This document shows, piece by piece, positions 9,303 to 17,701 of a stretch of DNA of 53,269 nt. The notes under the pieces are model-generated. The model searched no databases. It was not told where the DNA came from and was given only the letters and a program-made list of their open reading frames with translations. The translations under genes and the position numbers were made by a program. Source of the stretch: Opitutus sp. GAS368 (GTDB taxonomy: Bacteria; Verrucomicrobiota; Verrucomicrobiia; Opitutales; Opitutaceae); NCBI GenBank assembly GCA_945868215.1, contig CAMBLN010000002.1, positions 1 through 53,269 on the forward strand, read 5' to 3'. Position 1 is the stretch's first letter. Each line of letters begins with the position of its first letter.

Positions 9303-10094
9303 ATGAAGCTCTCCTTTGGTTATATGTCCCGTTGGTGGATTATGATGGTCGCGGTTATGGCGATCACCCATTCGGCCCAGGCATTGGTTATTTATGGTGG
9401 CGCGGCGGGGCAGACGACGGATCCGGGTGACGGTTTGCCTTGGGATAACGTGGGCAACACGGGAGTGTATCTCGGGGCTTACGACACCGGTTACTGGGTG
9501 ATCACGGCGAATCATGTCGGTTCGGGAGGGATCACGTTGGGCGGAGATTTTTATGCGTCGTTGGGTGGTTCGGCGCAACGCATCGGCACGACGGATTTGC
9601 TGCTGTATCGGATCAACGTCTCGACGCACGGTGCGCCGGAGTTGGAAAATTTAAACATCTCGCCGAGCACACCGGTGGCGGGCCAGCCGGTGGTGATGGT
9701 GGCGGATGGCGGCGGAACAATGACCTGGGGCACGAATACGGTTCATCAATACGCCAACTACAGTCTGAGTGAAGGCGGGCCGCAGACCGTGGGGTTAATC
9801 ACGACTTACAGCCCGATCACGGGGGAGGCGCAGGGACAGAGCGGGGATTCGGGCGGTGCGTTGTTTTATCAACAGCTCGACGGCAGCTGGCTGTTGAGCG
9901 GTATTTTGAGCGCCATCGGCACGAGTGAAGGCACGCAGTTTACCGCGTCGGTGGCGGTGGCGGCTTATTATGCCGACATCGTGGCGATCGTGGGCACCGC
10001 ACTGGCACCGATACCCGAGCCGGCAAGCGCGGCGGTGCTTGCGGGCGGGGTGGTTTTGGTTGCCGGCGGCTTTGCGCGCCGGCGCCGCGGATAA
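9303..10094 (+). CDS. Trypsin-like serine protease with PEP-CTERM sorting tail
   Basis: 263 residues from the ATG at 9303, which gives a signal peptide (WWIMMVAVMAITHSAQA). The core looks like a chymotrypsin-fold protease: VITANHVG supplies His, TTDLLLYRI the Asp, and GQSGDSGGALF the nucleophilic Ser with the oxyanion motif. The C-terminus is a textbook PEP-CTERM signal: IPEPASAAVLAGG, a hydrophobic helix, then ARRRRG. Such tails are recognised by exosortase/XrtA-type systems (known for the family; no exosortase is in this window). It would be an exported, sorted protease. The gene begins 50 nt after clpX but probably is independent. Its stop is only 10 nt from the convergent M42 peptidase. 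Confidence 0.85.
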   Translation: MKLSFGYMSRWWIMMVAVMAITHSAQALVIYGGAAGQTTDPGDGLPWDNVGNTGVYLGAYDTGYWVITANHVGSGGITLGGDFYASLGGSAQRIGTTDLLLYRINVSTHGAPELENLNISPSTPVAGQPVVMVADGGGTMTWGTNTVHQYANYSLSEGGPQTVGLITTYSPITGEAQGQSGDSGGALFYQQLDGSWLLSGILSAIGTSEGTQFTASVAVAAYYADIVAIVGTALAPIPEPASAAVLAGGVVLVAGGFARRRRG

Positions 10095-10104
10095 ACGGCG
10101 GGTG

Positions 10105-11172
10105 TTACCAGTGCAGGTATTCGCCCTTTTCGAGATCGAGGGCGAACTGGACGAAGAGTTGCACGGTGCGTTCGACGTCCTCGAGGTCCACGATTTCGCT
10201 CGGGGTGTGCATGTAGCGGAGGGGGATGCTCACGAGGCCCGTGGCGATACCGCTGCGGCCGACCTGGATGGCGCGGGCGTCGGTGCCGGTGGGGCGCGGG
10301 TCGGCTTCGAGCTGGTAGGGGATCTTGAGTTTCTTGGCGGCCTTCACGAGGCGCTCGTAAACCTTCGGGTTGATGTTGGGGCCGCGGCAGATGATCGGGC
10401 CGCCGCCGAGTTTGGTCTCGCCGTATTTGCGCTGGTCGCAGTCGGGGTGGTCGGTGGCGTGGCCGACATCGACGGCGAGGGCGACGTGGGGGTTGACGGC
10501 GTAGGCGGCGGTGATGGCGCCGCGCGTGCCGATTTCTTCCTGGGAAGTGGCGACGGAGACGAGTTTGGCCGCGGGTTTTTTCTTGGCGGCGGCGAGGCGG
10601 ATCAAGGTTTCGCCGACGACGTAGGCGCCGACCTTGTTGTCGAAAGCGCGGGCGGTGCCGATGCTGCCGTGGATGAGTTCAAACTCGTGGTCGTAGGTGA
10701 CGGTGTCGCCGATGGAGACGCGTTCGAGGGCGTCTTTTTTGGAAGAGGCGCCGATATCGATCCAGATCTCGTGCTTCTTGGGGACCTTCTTGCGGTCCTC
10801 CTCGTCCATGAGGTGGATGGCGCGTTTGCCGGTGACGCCTTTGATGGGGCCGTTGGAAGTCTGGATGACCACGCGGCGTCCGGAGATGATGCTCAGGTCG
10901 TGGCCGCCGATGGTGTCGAAGTAGATGAAACCGTCCTTGTTGACGAAGGTGATGATGAGGCCGAGTTCGTCCATGTGGCCGGCGAGCATGAGGACGGGGT
11001 CGCCCTTGGGGTTGAGCGTGGCGAGACGGTTGCCCATCGAGTCCTTGGCGTAGGTGTCGGCGGACGGTTTGACGTAATGATCGAAGACCTTTTGGGCCTC
11101 GAATTCGGCGCCGGACGGCGAGCGGGCGTGGAGGAGATCAACGAGAAAGGCGGGGGCCTGGTATTTGGACAT
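10105..11172 (-). CDS. M42-family metallopeptidase (aminopeptidase/endoglucanase-like)
   Basis: 355 residues. Ligands of the dinuclear metal site are visible: His in LAGHMDELG, the bridging Asp in RAFDNKVGA, the Glu pair in TSQEEIGTRG (general base plus ligand), Asp in AVDVGHATD and His in RYMHTPSEIV. M42 enzymes are cytosolic, dodecameric aminopeptidases; older annotations call them cellulases. It follows the FkbM gene with a 54-nt gap on the same strand and may be read from the same upstream operon, but its function does not connect obviously with it. Confidence 0.9.
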   Translation of the reverse strand: MSKYQAPAFLVDLLHARSPSGAEFEAQKVFDHYVKPSADTYAKDSMGNRLATLNPKGDPVLMLAGHMDELGLIITFVNKDGFIYFDTIGGHDLSIISGRRVVIQTSNGPIKGVTGKRAIHLMDEEDRKKVPKKHEIWIDIGASSKKDALERVSIGDTVTYDHEFELIHGSIGTARAFDNKVGAYVVGETLIRLAAAKKKPAAKLVSVATSQEEIGTRGAITAAYAVNPHVALAVDVGHATDHPDCDQRKYGETKLGGGPIICRGPNINPKVYERLVKAAKKLKIPYQLEADPRPTGTDARAIQVGRSGIATGLVSIPLRYMHTPSEIVDLEDVERTVQLFVQFALDLEKGEYLHW

Positions 11173-11226
11173 GAGGGAAAGTTGGAGGGTTTTGACGGGA
11201 AAAGCAGATTCAAACCATCGCCGGGT

Positions 11227-11982
11227 TCAAGGCAGGGGTTCGAAGAGATAATCGTGGTCGGGGGCGGGCACGGCGGGGCTGACCGTATTGACGGGAGTGA
11301 TACGGTAGCGAAGCGGGGTGAGCACGGCGAGGACACCGCTGATTTCGGCCTCGGTGTGAAAACCGATCAGCAGCACGGGGCGGCAGCGGGCCAAGGTGGC
11401 GGCGGCACCGGCGAGGGCTTTGTGACCGTGGCCCTCGACATCCACTTTGATGAAGTCGGGCGGGTTGATTTCGCCGGAGGCGACAAGGTCGTCGAGCCGC
11501 ACGGCGGGCACGTGCATCGAAGGAATGGATTCGTCCCAGGTTTCGTTTTCGTAGGCGAGGTGGGAGGAGGTGCTTTCCAGTCCCTCGTAGAGAAAAAAGC
11601 GCTGATTGCCGGCTTGGTCACTCACGGCGCACGGGAAGGTTTTGACGTGGGCGAGACGGTTGCGGCGCACGTGAAGGGCGAGGCGGGCGTGACTGAGCGG
11701 GTTGGGCTCGAAAGCGGCGACGCTGCCGGTCGGGCCGGCGCGCAGACCCAGCCCGACGACGAACAGCCCGTAATGACTGCCGAGGTCCCAGACATGAGCG
11801 CCGGTCCAGTCGGAACGCAGGGCGAGGATGCAAGCCTGCGCCGCGGGTTCATGCGTGCCGCGCCAGTAGGCGGTCCACGGGAAAAATGTCCATCGGGCCC
11901 CTTTGGCGACGCCGCCACGCACGCGCACGGGAAGACGGGCGATGACCGGCAGCGAAAGAAACCGGCGCAGAAGATCGGGCAT
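11227..11982 (-). CDS. FkbM family methyltransferase
   Basis: 251 residues. A class I SAM-binding fold is visible: VWDLGSHYGLFVVGLG (motif I), AFEPNPLSHARL, and the FkbM hallmark DFIKVDVEGHGHKALAGA. Family members O-methylate sugars, glycolipids or natural products. It starts 3 nt after the oxidoreductase stop and is downstream of an asnB-like gene and a glycosyltransferase, which suggests modification of a surface polysaccharide. The actual acceptor cannot be told from sequence. Confidence 0.85.
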   Translation of the reverse strand: MPDLLRRFLSLPVIARLPVRVRGGVAKGARWTFFPWTAYWRGTHEPAAQACILALRSDWTGAHVWDLGSHYGLFVVGLGLRAGPTGSVAAFEPNPLSHARLALHVRRNRLAHVKTFPCAVSDQAGNQRFFLYEGLESTSSHLAYENETWDESIPSMHVPAVRLDDLVASGEINPPDFIKVDVEGHGHKALAGAAATLARCRPVLLIGFHTEAEISGVLAVLTPLRYRITPVNTVSPAVPAPDHDYLFEPLP

Positions 11983-11985
11983 GGG

Positions 11986-13377
11986 TCAGCGCTTGATCTG
12001 GTCGGCGATTTCCTCGAGCGGGTAGGTGAGGATCTCGGCGAGCGTGGGGTGATACCACGGGGCGCGGAGGAGATCGAAGACGGTGGCCCGCATGGCGAGA
12101 GGTCCGCTGAAAATGTGGATCAATTCGCCGGCCTGCGCGCCGACGATCTCGGCGCCGAGGATGCGGCCGCGTTGGGGTTCGGCGATGACCTTCACGTAGC
12201 CGTGGTTGGCGTCCATGAGGATGGACTTGCCGTGGTCGTTGAACGGATACGTGGCGACGAGGAATTTTTCGCCGCGTTCGGTGAGTTCGGCTTCCTGCAC
12301 GCCGATGGTGGCGAGGGGAGGTTCGGTGAACACGACGTTGAGTAGGAGCGCGTGGTCGATGGGCTTGATGCCTTTGACACCGAACGCGTGGCGGGCGGCG
12401 AGTTCGCCCTGGGCGACGGCGAGGTGGACGATGTCGTGGGGGCCGGCGACGTCACCGCCGGCGTAGATGTGGCCGGCGGTGGATTGCTGCCAGCGGTTGG
12501 TTTTCACGCGACCGGAGTCGGTGAGTTTCACGCCGGCGGCGGCGAGATTGAGACCGGCGGTGTTGGGCTCGCGACCGAGGGCGTTAAAAAGATGGCGGGC
12601 GCGACGGACGCGGGTTTTGCCACCGCTGGTGAATTTGACGACGACGCCTCTTTTGTCGCCGGAGATGGCGGTGATTTTTGTGTCGGTGTGGAGACCGATG
12701 CCGTCGTCGCGGAACGCCTGCTGGACGACCTCGCTGGCGGCGGGGGAGTGGTCTTTAAGAATGTTTTTGCTGCGCTGGATGAGCGTGACCTTGGAGCCGA
12801 TGCGGCGGAGGAACTGGGCGAGTTCGCAGGCGACGATGCCGCCGCCGAGGACGATCACGCTCTCGGGGATAAAATCGAGATCGAGGACATCGTCGCTGGT
12901 CCAGAAAGGGGTGGCGGCGAGTCCGGGGACGGCGGAAGGCACGCTGACCTTGGAGCCGGTGGCGACGAGGAATTTTTTGGCGGTGAGTTGTTTGCCGTCG
13001 GCGAGTTCGACGGTGTGCGGATCGACGAAACGGGCGTGGCTGCGGAAGACGTCGTATTTGCCGGATTCGAGGGCCTGGGCGCGGTAGGCGGCGAATTCGC
13101 CGATGATTTTTTTCTTACGCGCGTGGAGGGCCTTCATGTCGGCTTTGGCCGAAGGGATTTTGAGGCCGAAGGTTTTGCCCTTTTGGGCGAGGTGGAGGAC
13201 GTCGGTCGAGTAGAGGAGGGTTTTGGACGGCATGCAGCCGTTGAGGATGCAAAGGCCGGCGATGACCTTGGCGCCATCGACGACGGCGACGCGTTTGCCG
13301 AGGGAAGCGGCGGTGCGGGCGGCGTTGAAACCGGCGGAGCCGCCGCCGATCACCAGAAAATCGTAGGGAGTGGACAT
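11986..13377 (-). CDS. Pyridine nucleotide-disulfide oxidoreductase (dihydrolipoyl dehydrogenase-like)
   Basis: 463 residues. FAD-binding GGGSAGFNAA at the N-terminus, a redox-active CILNGC disulfide (residues about 43-48) followed by MPSKTLL, the NAD(P) site VIVLGGGIVACELAQFL, HIYAGGDVAGPHD, and the dimer-interface His in YHPTLAEIL are all intact. This is the lipoamide dehydrogenase/mercuric reductase/glutathione reductase superfamily; the closest type looks like a generic 'dihydrolipoyl dehydrogenase family' protein without other 2-oxoacid dehydrogenase genes nearby. It begins 7 nt after the chimeric remnant and sits unexpectedly inside a polysaccharide-type operon. Confidence 0.88.
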   Translation of the reverse strand: MSTPYDFLVIGGGSAGFNAARTAASLGKRVAVVDGAKVIAGLCILNGCMPSKTLLYSTDVLHLAQKGKTFGLKIPSAKADMKALHARKKKIIGEFAAYRAQALESGKYDVFRSHARFVDPHTVELADGKQLTAKKFLVATGSKVSVPSAVPGLAATPFWTSDDVLDLDFIPESVIVLGGGIVACELAQFLRRIGSKVTLIQRSKNILKDHSPAASEVVQQAFRDDGIGLHTDTKITAISGDKRGVVVKFTSGGKTRVRRARHLFNALGREPNTAGLNLAAAGVKLTDSGRVKTNRWQQSTAGHIYAGGDVAGPHDIVHLAVAQGELAARHAFGVKGIKPIDHALLLNVVFTEPPLATIGVQEAELTERGEKFLVATYPFNDHGKSILMDANHGYVKVIAEPQRGRILGAEIVGAQAGELIHIFSGPLAMRATVFDLLRAPWYHPTLAEILTYPLEEIADQIKR

Positions 13378-13383
13378 GGGGGA

Positions 13384-13762
13384 TCAGACAACCGGATGGA
13401 CGGTGGCGGCGGAGTCAAGGGTGCGGCGGGCGCGACGCCGGCGCCATTGCTCGAACGGGGTTTCGACCCAGCGGTAGAATAACCAGGCGGGGATCAGCGA
13501 AAGCGCGGTGAGGGCGACGGGAATCCACGCCTGATGGGGGGCCGAGTCGGGCAAGCAGGTTCATGCCCGGACTGATGAACGGAACGTGGATCAGGTAGAG
13601 GGAATAGGAAAACAGGCCGATCCAGCCGAGGAAGGCGAGCGCACGGGTGCCGGCGAGGACGCCGAGCAATTCGCGGTAGCGCCAGAGATCGGCCCAGTAG
13701 TGGCGTTCGGCGCGACCGGCTTCGATGACGAGGGTGGGAGGTTCTCCGGCGGGCGAACTCAT
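13384..13762 (-). pseudogene. Chimeric remnant: polysaccharide ABC-permease N-terminus fused to acyltransferase C-terminus, frameshifted
   Basis: The ATG at 13762 overlaps the glycosyltransferase stop (ATGA). The first ~40 residues (PPTLVIEAGRAERHYWADLW, then RYRELLGVL) match the start of ABC-2 polysaccharide-export permeases. Without a stop it continues as LAFLGWIGLFSYSLYLIH, a C-terminal segment of an acyltransferase-3 type protein. A run of six G (13536-13541, plus strand) then breaks the frame; removing one base restores it to AWIPVALTALSLIPAWLFYR and WVETPFEQW, ending at 13384. So two genes appear to have been fused by an internal deletion and the product then frameshifted. It may instead be one sequencing error in a homopolymer on top of a genuine fusion. 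Family assignments are by motif recognition. Confidence 0.65.
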
Positions 13763-14838
13763 GCGGCGAGAAGGCGTTTCACGTTGGCGAGAAAGACTGG
13801 ATAGGAAAAGCGCGCGGCGCACGCGCGAATTGCGGCTGCATCCCAGGAAGCGGACAATGCGTTGGCGCAGGCGGCGGCGAGTGCGGGGACGTCGCCGTAG
13901 GGAACGAGCAGACCGCTTTCGGGGGTGATGACCTCGGGGGCGCCGCCGGCCTGCGCGGCGATGCACGGTTTCCCGTGGGACATGGCTTCGAGATAAACGA
14001 GACCAAAGCCCTCTTTCTGGCTGGGCAGGGCGAAAACGGTGCAGCGGGCGAATTCGTGGCGGAGCTGGCGGTCGTCGACGTAGCCGGCGAATTCCACGGC
14101 GGCGTCCACGCGATGTTCGCGGACGAGGTTTTGGAGGCGGTGGATGTCGTCGCCGCGGCCGACGATGCGAAGCTTGGTGCCGGGCGCGGCGGCGAGGACG
14201 GCGGGCATGGCCGCGATGAGGTGGTCGATGCCCTTGTAGTTGTCGGAGGCGGAGAGACGGGAGACGGCGAGGATGACCGGCTGGCTCGTGGTGATGTGGG
14301 CGGAGTCGATGCCGTCGGGGTGAAGATTGGGGTCGAGCGCGTTGGGGAGGACGATGACGCGGGCGGGGTCGAGTTGGACGTTTTTGAGGATTTCGTTGCG
14401 CGTGAATTCGCTTACGCAGAGGACGCGCCAGGCGCCTTTGAGGGCGCGACGCTCCCAGAAACCGAAGGGACGCCATGCCTCGATTCCGTGGGCGACGAGC
14501 GCGTAGCGCAGGCCGGGGCGCAGGCGGCTGGCGAGCCAGGCGACGGGAAGCTGGGCGACGTGGCCGCAGACGATGAGTTTTATGCCTGAACTCAGGCCGA
14601 GGGTGTTGCGGACGAAGCGGCCCTTGTCGCGTCCGCAGGCTTCCCAGCGTTCAAGCACGTCGGGGAGGGAATAAGGGCGGAGGTCGGCCGAGTCGACGGA
14701 CGTGTCGTTGAGGGCGATGAAACGCACATGATCGTCGGGGCCGGCGAGATCGCAGAGGGCTTTGAGGTAGAGCCGGAGGATGCGCGGTATGCCGCTGTCG
14801 GTGGTGAAAAGCTCGGGTGCGAGCAGCAGCGTGTTCAT
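13759..14838 (-). CDS. GT4-type glycosyltransferase
   Basis: 359 residues, starting at 14838 where ATGA overlaps the asnB stop. The N-terminal acceptor domain has NTLLLAPELFTTDSGIPR, and the C-terminal donor domain has VILAVSRLSASDNYKG, LRIVGRGDD, VEFAGYVDDRQL, and the E-x7-E type motif in PSQKEGFGLVYLEAMSHGKP. These are features of GT-B, family 4 retaining enzymes that transfer a sugar from a nucleotide donor during capsule, EPS or lipopolysaccharide assembly. The second overlap with the remnant downstream (13759-13762) indicates tight translational coupling of asnB, this gene and the former permease. Confidence 0.88.
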   Translation of the reverse strand: MNTLLLAPELFTTDSGIPRILRLYLKALCDLAGPDDHVRFIALNDTSVDSADLRPYSLPDVLERWEACGRDKGRFVRNTLGLSSGIKLIVCGHVAQLPVAWLASRLRPGLRYALVAHGIEAWRPFGFWERRALKGAWRVLCVSEFTRNEILKNVQLDPARVIVLPNALDPNLHPDGIDSAHITTSQPVILAVSRLSASDNYKGIDHLIAAMPAVLAAAPGTKLRIVGRGDDIHRLQNLVREHRVDAAVEFAGYVDDRQLRHEFARCTVFALPSQKEGFGLVYLEAMSHGKPCIAAQAGGAPEVITPESGLLVPYGDVPALAAACANALSASWDAAAIRACAARFSYPVFLANVKRLLAA

Positions 14839-16733
14839 GGGTGGGAGTAAGCGGGACGGGGACGGTTGATGAACGCGATGAGAATAGCCAGCGACCAGAC
14901 GCGCGACCATTCGAGCGTGTCGTTGCCCGCGAGAAAGCGGCACCAGTGGGCCTGCACCGCGGCGGAATCGAAAAGTCCGCTGCGGCCCACGCTGGCGGAG
15001 GAGAACGTGTCTTCGAGAAACGGTTTGAGCGGACCGCGCATCCAGACGGCGTAGGGCAGGGTGAAGCCGCGTTTTTTGCGCGTGAGCAGATCGGGAGGCA
15101 GCAGGTCGGCGAGGGCGTGGGCGAGGGCGGATTTGGGCTGGGCGGGGGTGTGTTTGAACGCGGCGGGCTGGCAGCTGACCCAGTTGACGAACCGGCGGTC
15201 GACAAAAGGCACGCGCAGTTCGAGGGAGTGGCGCATGCTCATCACGTCGCTGTCACGCAGGAGCACGTCGGCCATGTAGCCGCGCACGTCGGCGAGGCTG
15301 GCGACGGAGAAGAGACCGGCGTCGCGCAGGCCGGCGGCGAGCGGAGCCTCTTCGGGGTGGGGTGCGTAGGCGGGGGCGACTCCGGGGGCGAGCAGGGAGC
15401 GGCGGGTGGATTCGCCGAAAACGCGCCGTTGCAGAAGGGCGAGCGAGGCGGGGGAGGTGGCGTGGCGGAGGGTGCCGGCGAGCTTGCGGGAGCGGGTGTT
15501 GCCGCGGTCCCAGCGGGCGAGGAGGACGTTGCGTATCGGCGCAGGCACTACATGCCAGACCGGCAGCCAGCGGGTGAGCCGGAACGTGTTGCCGAGGGAC
15601 GAATAGCCGCCGAAGAGTTCGTCGGCGCCGAGTCCGGAGAGGGCGACGGTGACGCCGCCGGCGCGGGCGGCCTGGCTGGCATAATAGGTGTTGATGCCGT
15701 CGCCGGTGGGTTGGTCGAGCGAGGCGAGCAGTGTGCCGATGTCGCCGGCGACGCGCGCGCCGGTGAGGACCGACGCGTGGTGGTCGGCGCCGAGGTGGCG
15801 GGCGTTGGCGGCGGCGGCTTCGGCTTCGGAGTAGCCGGCGTCCTCAAAGCCTATGGAAAAGGTCTTGAGTTGAGCGCCGCCGAGGCGGGACATGAGCGCG
15901 ACGAGCGCGGTCGAGTCGAGTCCGCCGGAGAGAAACGCACCGACCGGCACGTCGGCGACGACGTGGGCGCGCACGGTGTCCTCGAGTTGGGCGCGGAGGC
16001 CGGTGGTGAATTCTTCGCTGGAACGGGCGGGGGTGAAACCGGGGGGCGGGGTGAGTAGATCGCGGGCGGTGTCGTAGGCGGAGATCGAGAGTTTGCCGCC
16101 ATGCCATTCGGCATATTCGCCGGGGCGCAGGCTTTGCACGGCGCGGTAGATGGTGCGCGGTGCGGGGACGGAGAGCCACGCGAGGTAGTCGCTGACGGCT
16201 TGCGGATCGATGTCGGAGGGAACGTGACCGGAGGCAAGAAGCGCGTTGAGTTCGGAGGCGAAGAGAAGGCCGCCGTCGGAGGAGGTGTGAACGTAAAGCG
16301 GCTTGATGCCGAACGAATCGCGGGCGAGCAGGAGAGTGTGTTCGACGGCATCCCAGGCGGCGAAGGCAAACATGCCTCGCAGGCGGGGAAGGGCGTTGCG
16401 ACCCCAGCGGGCGATGGCGGCGAGCAGCACCTCGGTGTCGCACTCGGTTTTGAACACGTGGGACGACGCGAGCTCGGTGCGGAGGGCGCGGAAGTTGTAG
16501 ATCGCGCCGTTGAAAATCAGATGCCAGCGGCCGTCGGCCGTGCTCATGGGTTGGTGGCCGTGGGCGGGGTCGAAGATGGCGAGGCGCCTTATGCCGAGAG
16601 TGGCCTCACCCCGCGATTCGGTTCCGATGTCGTCGGGGCCACGATGAAGCATGGCTGCATTCATGCGGCCGACGGCTGCGGAGCGCAGTTCAAGCGTTTG
16701 CCGTGAGCTAATGTAACCGGCTATTCCGCACAT
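14835..16733 (-). CDS. asnB: Asparagine synthetase (glutamine-hydrolysing)-like protein
   Basis: 632 residues. The N-terminal Ntn glutaminase domain begins MCGIAGYI with Cys2 as nucleophile and contains HRGPDDIG and LGIRRLAIFD; the C-terminal synthetase has the PP-loop FLSGGLDSTALVAL and LSGLGADELFGGY. The conserved glutaminase motif NGEIYN reads NGAIYN here, replacing the Glu that contacts the substrate glutamine amino group in the E. coli enzyme (residue 76 there), so the amide-transfer half may be altered. AsnB homologues of this length are common in exopolysaccharide clusters, where they may amidate sugars or peptides; here it heads such an operon. The 180 nt upstream contain the terminator of the previous gene and presumably the promoter. 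Confidence 0.88.
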   Translation of the reverse strand: MCGIAGYISSRQTLELRSAAVGRMNAAMLHRGPDDIGTESRGEATLGIRRLAIFDPAHGHQPMSTADGRWHLIFNGAIYNFRALRTELASSHVFKTECDTEVLLAAIARWGRNALPRLRGMFAFAAWDAVEHTLLLARDSFGIKPLYVHTSSDGGLLFASELNALLASGHVPSDIDPQAVSDYLAWLSVPAPRTIYRAVQSLRPGEYAEWHGGKLSISAYDTARDLLTPPPGFTPARSSEEFTTGLRAQLEDTVRAHVVADVPVGAFLSGGLDSTALVALMSRLGGAQLKTFSIGFEDAGYSEAEAAAANARHLGADHHASVLTGARVAGDIGTLLASLDQPTGDGINTYYASQAARAGGVTVALSGLGADELFGGYSSLGNTFRLTRWLPVWHVVPAPIRNVLLARWDRGNTRSRKLAGTLRHATSPASLALLQRRVFGESTRRSLLAPGVAPAYAPHPEEAPLAAGLRDAGLFSVASLADVRGYMADVLLRDSDVMSMRHSLELRVPFVDRRFVNWVSCQPAAFKHTPAQPKSALAHALADLLPPDLLTRKKRGFTLPYAVWMRGPLKPFLEDTFSSASVGRSGLFDSAAVQAHWCRFLAGNDTLEWSRVWSLAILIAFINRPRPAYSHP

Positions 16734-16817
16734 GATATCGTGATTTGGGCAGGCTTTGCCCCGTCACTTCCGGGAGAAGCGACCGGGTTTGATAGGGTCA
16801 TTGAAAGGACCATGCGC

Positions 16818-16852
16818 AAAAACAGCGACTAGGGTTTAACCCCTAGTCGCTG
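16818..16852 (-). terminator. Intrinsic terminator after the DJ-1/PfpI gene
   Basis: On the minus strand a 12-bp stem (arm AGCGACTAGGG plus a flanking C-G pair) with a 6-nt loop is followed by GTTTTTG (five As at 16818-16822 on the plus strand). It ends the DJ-1 transcript about 60 nt after its stop. Its core (16830-16845) is also a near copy of the operator palindrome at 907-922, so a second role is possible. Confidence 0.7.
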
Positions 16853-16913
16853 CATGAATTGACGAAATGAAAATGGTCTGAGCAATGCCTATGTTTATGG
16901 GCGTGCGGTTTGT

Positions 16914-17453
16914 TTAAGCGCAAATGGATTGGGCGATTTCACGGGACTTTTCGGGGGAGGTGAGTTTTTCGACGAGGAGAAGGCCGAAATCGATCGCCGT
17001 GCCTGCGCCGCGGGAGGTGAGCAGCCGGCCGTCGGTCACGGTGCGTTCGTGGGCAAGGAGCGCGGGCAGTTCGTCGGCGACGGAAAAATGGGCGGTGTAA
17101 CGACGTCCGGTAAGCAGGCCGGCGTCGTTGAGGACTGTCGGGGCGGCACAGATGGCCGCGAGCCAGCGACCGGCTGCATGGTGGGCGAGGACGGAGGCGC
17201 GCACGCAGGGGTCGGAGCGGAGGAGTTTTACGCCGGGGCCGCCGGGCAGGAAGAGCAAGTCGAAGAGTTGGTCGCCGACCGCGGACAAGGTGGTGTCGGC
17301 CTGCAGGACCAGTGCGTTCCGACCGGTGACGGCGGGATTATTGCCTAGCGAGGCAAGCGTGACGTCAACGCCGGCGCGGCGGAGGAGATCGATGGGGGCG
17401 ACGGCCTCCAGTTCTTCGAAACCCTCGGGTAAAATGACGAGAACGGCGGGCAT
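16914..17453 (-). CDS. DJ-1/PfpI family protein
   Basis: 179 residues. The DJ-1 fold is recognisable by the early acidic motif ILPEGFEELEAVAPIDLLRR, FLPGGPGVKLL, and the nucleophile-elbow Cys in AAICAAPTVL, with GAGTAIDFGL near the end. The E-x-C arrangement fits the DJ-1/YajL clade, proposed to act as deglycase or redox chaperone, rather than the PfpI protease clade. Cytosolic. It is transcribed alone between tRNA-Ser and its terminator. Confidence 0.88.
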   Translation of the reverse strand: MPAVLVILPEGFEELEAVAPIDLLRRAGVDVTLASLGNNPAVTGRNALVLQADTTLSAVGDQLFDLLFLPGGPGVKLLRSDPCVRASVLAHHAAGRWLAAICAAPTVLNDAGLLTGRRYTAHFSVADELPALLAHERTVTDGRLLTSRGAGTAIDFGLLLVEKLTSPEKSREIAQSICA

Positions 17454-17494
17454 GATTGGATGAGTTTTTGACGGGGATGATTCCGGTCGAAAAC

Positions 17495-17586
<92 letters not shown>

Positions 17587-17701
17587 GGATTGAAAACAGA
17601 AGCGAAGAAGCAAAGGCGCACGACGCAAAGTGCAAGGTCTTTTATCCGCCCGCTGCTCGGCGGCGCCTCGCGACGCTAAGATATACTCGGTATTGAGAAA
17701 C

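Noticed and set aside
9925-12345. 806-codon open frame on the plus strand
   Set aside because: Antisense to the M42, FkbM and oxidoreductase genes, all with clear motifs; composition (Gly/Val/Asp/Glu-rich) is typical of a GC-rich shadow frame.
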